Shown here one piece after another: positions 60,014 through 64,000 of a stretch of DNA of 64,000 nt. Origin of the DNA: Rallus limicola (lineage: Eukaryota > Chordata > Aves > Gruiformes > Rallidae); assembly GCA_022605955.1 (NCBI GenBank), contig JAKCOZ010000001.1, positions 70,748,520-70,812,519 on the forward strand, in the 5' to 3' direction. The notes below the pieces were generated by a model, which did not search any database, was not told where the DNA came from, and saw only the letters and a list, made by a program, of their open reading frames with translations. Each line of letters begins with the position of its first letter. Position 1 is the stretch's first letter. Made by a program: the position numbers and the translations under genes.

Positions 60014-60882
60014 GTGAATCTAAAATCTTTCCACAATTCATATTCCTGCTGATTGTCTGTTTGTTTGTCAGCTTGTCAATGCCAAGGGGCTTCTTTGAAA
60101 GGCTCCCAAATACAGTCATTGCATGTAGATACAAGGTCTGTGATAAAATTATATGATGGGGAAATCTCTAGACTAGGAACGTTCTCCCAAGGTTGAGGAG
60201 ACTGAACAGGGATTATGGTTTTCTTTGCAATTTTCCACAGGCAGGTACAGAGTCAGCGCTACAGCTGGTGAATGAATCAGCACCACTGCATGGCAAGAAA
60301 TAAGACAAACTCACATTAGGCAATTCTTTAGCCTTCACGTCATTCATATTTTCATGTAACAAATCAGAAGAACTAAACACTAGAGAAATTCTATGAAGTT
60401 AAAGACCAACTATTAATGAGCTAGGCAGAAACTGTAAGCATGCAGCACATTGTGTGTTCCATAATGTCAACTTGCAGCATGAATGCTAAAGAAGGAACCT
60501 GCCCAAATGCATTTTGGTTTGGTTACTGGACAGACATGCTGGCCCTGGCAGAAAGACACTCACAGAAACCTCTCTCCTGCTCTCATGAAAGGCATTTTTA
60601 TAGCTCAGGTAGACAAGGATCAGCTTCCGTTGATTACAAACTCATTGGAAACCACTACATTAAATAGAGTGGGAGACATATGCAGCATGTGTTACTAGTT
60701 CCTAAGGGTCTAACTCTAGGCTTTGCAACATAATTCTAGTTAGAAGGTCCTTTATAGTGGGAAATACAGGGAGCTGGCATTGGTTTTTTGCCTTTTATGG
60801 CCTAGAAAGTACATTGCGAAACAGGGATTGAGAAAAGTTCTCTCTGCACTAAAGATTGCCACTGTCTGAAAATGCCTTACAG
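60014..60882 (+). other. SCUBE1: SCUBE1 intron (869 bp, shortest here), nothing recognised
   Basis: This is a GT-AG intron with acceptor CCTTACAG. It holds unique sequence with short chance open frames only. Confidence 0.8.
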
Positions 60883-61044
60883 TTCATTGTTCTCCTGGAC
60901 ACTACTACAACTCCACAACACACAGATGTATCCGATGCCCTGTGGGAACGTACCAGCCCGAGTTTGGTCAGAACTACTGCATCACCTGCCCTGGCAACAC
61001 AAGCACAGATTTCGACGGCTCCACTAACGTTACACACTGCAAAA
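60883..61044 (+). CDS. SCUBE1: SCUBE1 exon: third GCC2/GCC3-type cysteine-rich repeat
   Basis: The exon is 162 nt (54 codons, phase 1-1), with acceptor CCTTACAG and donor AAA|GTAAGT. It encodes [20 protein letters not shown], then [20 protein letters not shown] and [14 protein letters not shown]. Three sequons are visible: NST, NTS and NVT. The [20 protein letters not shown] stretch matches SCUBE1 nearly residue for residue and distinguishes it from SCUBE3. It leads directly into the CUB domain. Confidence 0.97.
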
Positions 61045-62510
61045 GTAAGTTGTGTTTGTATTAGTTGAGTGATGAAGTGTATCTTTGGGCCTGAGCTGCA
61101 ACTTGAAGGTTCTACCTGTCATGCTGGACTTCAGTTCTGTATTTCCTTCTTAGTATACATCTACTGCCAAAGGGAATATTAAAAACTGGGAAAACAATGA
61201 GGAAAAACCCCTGCAAAAGTACCAGTGGATGCATATGACCACTTTAGCTTTCACTGCTTTCAGCTGGCAGCACGCCAGCTACAAGTTAAAACTACATTTG
61301 GTTTCTCAGATGTTGTAGGTTGCCTTGCAGTGATGCATATTGCTCTGTGTCTCTGTCGAGCACAGTATCTTCTGTCAGGATAACTACTGTTTTATAATAC
61401 TTATACAATACTGAGAGATATGATCATGCATCCTGCGACTGCCACATAATTGCTCATGACAGTGAAATCTTCTCATAGGCATTTTTGCAGTACTTTGCCT
61501 TCTCCTATTTTCTGTTTCCATTTTAAATATCCCCAAGGATTCCACTGCAATTTCATGTGATCTTCTGCAACTGACTGATTCTTTAGGCAAGCAATTTTTT
61601 TTCCCTCTACCATGCTCATTTAAGAGAACATCTCTATAATAATGAGGCAATGTCACCTCAACTATTTGTGTGCAATTCTACCATAAGATTTTTATTCTGA
61701 TTATGTGCCATGGGTCTCAGAAGCCTTTTATAATTTCTAATGTAATTTGAGTAAATTAAATATTTGTAAGGAATTTGAAGAAGTTTTATGATCTTCTTGT
61801 AAAACAATATCATCCTCATCACTTCACTGTCTTAGATGCTTCCTGTTTTAAAGCCAGTATCTGGCTTTGCATAATTGTTGTCGCTTCAATTAAGCTACAT
61901 ATTTAAACATACATCTAGTTTTTATGTAGGTGAATAGGCCTGGGGAGATCACAGTGAGGTAACTTACTGAATCAGGCTTCTGTGGCAAATCCAATAGTTT
62001 TGAAAACTCAAAAAATAAAGCGGATCCATCTATGGAGACTCTTTATTGACTAATTTAAGATAAAGCAAGGTAGATCTATAATCAAGAGAAGGATGGCTAT
62101 TAAGATCATCACCCTCATTCAGCTAAATTGGGTTAAAAAACAAGTGAGGCTAAACCAGAATACCTTCTGCGTGTCAGCACGGTCTCAGTGGTAACCACTG
62201 TGTGAGTATGTCCACAATGGGATCGTGTTTACTTGGCTGCGTTCATTTCTCAATCAAATGTTAAAGCAGCCTGAATGAAGCGTTGAAGCAGTTTATACAC
62301 TGGAGATTAAGGTTTTGCAAATCAGTCGGAGCAACCCTGCAGATCAAGTATTCCTTTAAAGGCTTTCCACGCCAAACAAAGAGGCAGCTGGAGAATGGAT
62401 GCATTTCTAAAGCCACAAGGAGCAGTTTAGACTTGCTCTTGACAGATCTAGAAAAACACTTCAAATTAGCTAATCAGCTAACACAAACATTAATTTATGT
62501 TTCTCCACAG
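61045..62510 (+). other. SCUBE1: SCUBE1 intron, nothing recognised
   Basis: This is a GT-AG intron of 1466 bp, AT-rich (notably about 61670-61920), with acceptor CTCCACAG. No repeat family or exon is recognised. Confidence 0.8.
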
Positions 62511-62708
62511 ACCAGCACTGTGGAGGAGAACTTGGGGATTACACTGGCTACATTGAATCACCCAACTATCCTGGAGACTACCCAGCTAATGTTGAATGCA
62601 TTTGGAATATAAATCCACCCCCAAAGAGGAGAATACTCATCGTAGTACCTGAGATATTTCTCCCAATTGAAGATGAATGCGGTGATGTTTTAGTAATGAG
62701 AAAAAGTG
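62511..62708 (+). CDS. SCUBE1: SCUBE1 exon: first part of the CUB domain
   Basis: The exon is 198 nt (66 codons, phase 1-1), with acceptor CCACAG and donor GTG|GTAAGT. It encodes [20 protein letters not shown], then [40 protein letters not shown] and LVMRKS. The hallmarks of a CUB domain start are CGG, G-x-I-x-S-P-N-Y-P-x-x-Y-P, C-x-W-x-I and the C-G-D-V-L segment. The E-x-E-C-G-D acidic run belongs to the calcium-site region found in many CUB domains. The remaining half of CUB and the C-terminal tail lie beyond the window. Confidence 0.97.
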
Positions 62709-64000
62709 GTAAGTTGCCAAGCATGGGTTATATATTTATTGCAAACTCTCTGAATGGGTAGTTAATACTGAAGGGTCAGCCACCATCTATCCAGTGTTTC
62801 AAAAAGGATTGTTGAAGGATCTGGCACAGCAAGTTAAAACAAAATGCTGTATCAATAGCAATTAACAGAGTGATAGTAATCATTCAGGTTTCTTGGTTGA
62901 ATCAGAGAGCAGTTAATGGGCTTCTGTCTGTCCCAGTTATCACGTGAGATAAATCACTGCCACTGTAGAAATCAACACAGCTATGCTGAGTCATACTGGA
63001 GAGCTGTCTCCTCTCATCTGACAAGTTGTGCTCTCCCTCATCCTTTTCAAGTACATATATACTACAGTTATTGCTGAGTCAGTGCAGTGGCACAGGTTAG
63101 TCCACCTGACACCCTCAAGAAATCAAAGTTTTCCCAATTTTATGTGGAGTGGAGAGTGTCTGTGTCTATCGTTATGAAGTTAATTCAACAGCTTCTGAAG
63201 TTGAGACACCGATGAGATGTGCTCCTTCAGTCCTATGCTGGCATCCAGCTTCTCAGGGTCTGCAAAATCTCCCAAGAAGCACCAAACCTGAAAGGCAATT
63301 GTTTATGTGAAGCTTTGTTTAAAACAATGCATTTTATTTACTAAAACAGTGCGTTTCATTTATCTGCTAAAACATTTTTCACAATTTTTCATCCTTGAGG
63401 ACTTGTGTTGACATCTCTATGTATCAGAAGAAGAAACCCAAGGAAATTCTGTCTGTCCAGATCAGTTCTTCAAAAGCAAAGCTCTTATTATAACAAAACA
63501 AATCACTTATCCTAATCCCAAGCTGTGGTTCCCACAGTGAATAAAGCCAGGTGCATCAGGGAAAGCTTTGGCTTCCACTTCTTTTCCAATAACAGTACCA
63601 AAACACTAGAAAATGAGGGTGGTTTTTCGGAGTAGAGTTTCGTGATCACTGTATGCTTGGTATCATAAGAGTAGATCTTACAAATATTTATCACAGTTCA
63701 TTTACAGTCAGCTGCCAATGTTACTATGGAAAAACTGATGGCAGCTCCAGAGTTAGAGTTATATCCACATTTTGCACTTGAGGAATCCAAATACCTATCA
63801 GTTCTAAAGGTCTCCTTTTGCTAACATTGGTGAAAGCTGAATCAGGCCCTAGCAAGCTCATATTTTAGGTTACTCTTGTTATTTTCCCTAATTATCCTGT
63901 GGCTGTGGAGATGCTTTTTTGAACTATGTGAGAAGTACTTTTTCCCTTTTGTTTGAAATTAATTTCAACTAAAGGAGCATTCATAGTGATCTGAAGACAT
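62709..64000 (+). other. SCUBE1: SCUBE1 intron (5' part) after the first CUB exon
   Basis: It starts GTAAGT at 62709 and is still open at the window edge. It is unique AT-rich sequence with no next CUB exon seen, so the acceptor must be downstream. Confidence 0.8.

Larger units (their letters stand above)
1..64000 (+). other. SCUBE1: SCUBE1 gene, internal part (5' and 3' ends outside the window)
   Basis: Twelve exons in one orientation join in a single frame to 575 codons. SCUBE1 is a secreted, cell-surface-tethered glycoprotein known from endothelium and platelets, built as signal peptide, nine EGF repeats, spacer, three cysteine-rich repeats and a CUB domain. The window holds EGF repeats 7-9 through the first part of CUB, roughly 58% of the roughly 990-residue family length. 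Identity as SCUBE1 rather than SCUBE2 or SCUBE3 rests on paralogue-typical stretches recalled from the family: LVNNGGC in EGF7, SFERTC in EGF8, PIKQKARFKI in the spacer, and [20 protein letters not shown] at the CUB start. Repeat-family numbering is inferred from the known mammalian protein. Confidence 0.95.

Noticed and set aside
18817..62708. Assignment to SCUBE2 or SCUBE3 instead of SCUBE1
   Set aside because: Paralogue-specific stretches in EGF7, EGF8, the spacer and the third cysteine-rich repeat match SCUBE1. Only the short optional GGQFPCT segment is reminiscent of SCUBE3.
1..64000. tRNA, rRNA, CRISPR, insertion sequence, operon or prokaryotic features
   Set aside because: None seen. 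The spliced gene structure and CR1 repeats place the sequence in a vertebrate nuclear genome.

Overview
The window is a stretch of vertebrate, almost certainly avian, genomic DNA lying inside one gene, SCUBE1 (signal peptide, CUB and EGF-like domain-containing protein 1), read on the + strand. A bird is suggested by three things. CR1 retrotransposon fragments end in the ATTCTATG/ATTCTGTG type of tail, other interspersed repeats are few, and the encoded protein is very close to mammalian SCUBE1 over small exons separated by AT-rich introns.

Twelve coding exons can be placed with splice sites. Joined, they give 575 codons without a stop. In order they encode three calcium-binding EGF repeats (18817-18939, 40884-41000, 44382-44504), the cysteine-poor spacer with its basic stretch (47896-48015, 49522-49614, 50987-51103, 53473-53610, 54658-54861), three cysteine-rich GCC2/GCC3-type repeats (56229-56390, 59846-60013, 60883-61044) and the first part of the CUB domain (62511-62708). 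Compared with the family, the signal peptide and first six EGF repeats must lie upstream of the window, and the rest of the CUB domain and C-terminus downstream. Every intron is phase 1, so every exon here is a frame-preserving cassette.

Layout: 1-18816 is intron with no exon that I recognise. The intron at 18940-40883 is about 22 kb. From 40884 onward exons follow at 0.9-3.5 kb spacing. Non-coding content comprises five CR1 fragments (two in the 22-kb intron; three at about 42.3, 52.7 and 57.2 kb), simple repeats and G-runs, and a few AT-rich blocks that could be enhancers. The best of these is a cluster of five TAATTA sites at 12457-12778.

The most notable observations concern splicing: a GC-AG intron after 56390, competing acceptors before the 53473 exon, and a possible 18-nt frame-preserving microexon at 58235-58252. 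I saw no second protein-coding gene, RNA gene, intact mobile element or unfamiliar multi-gene system.
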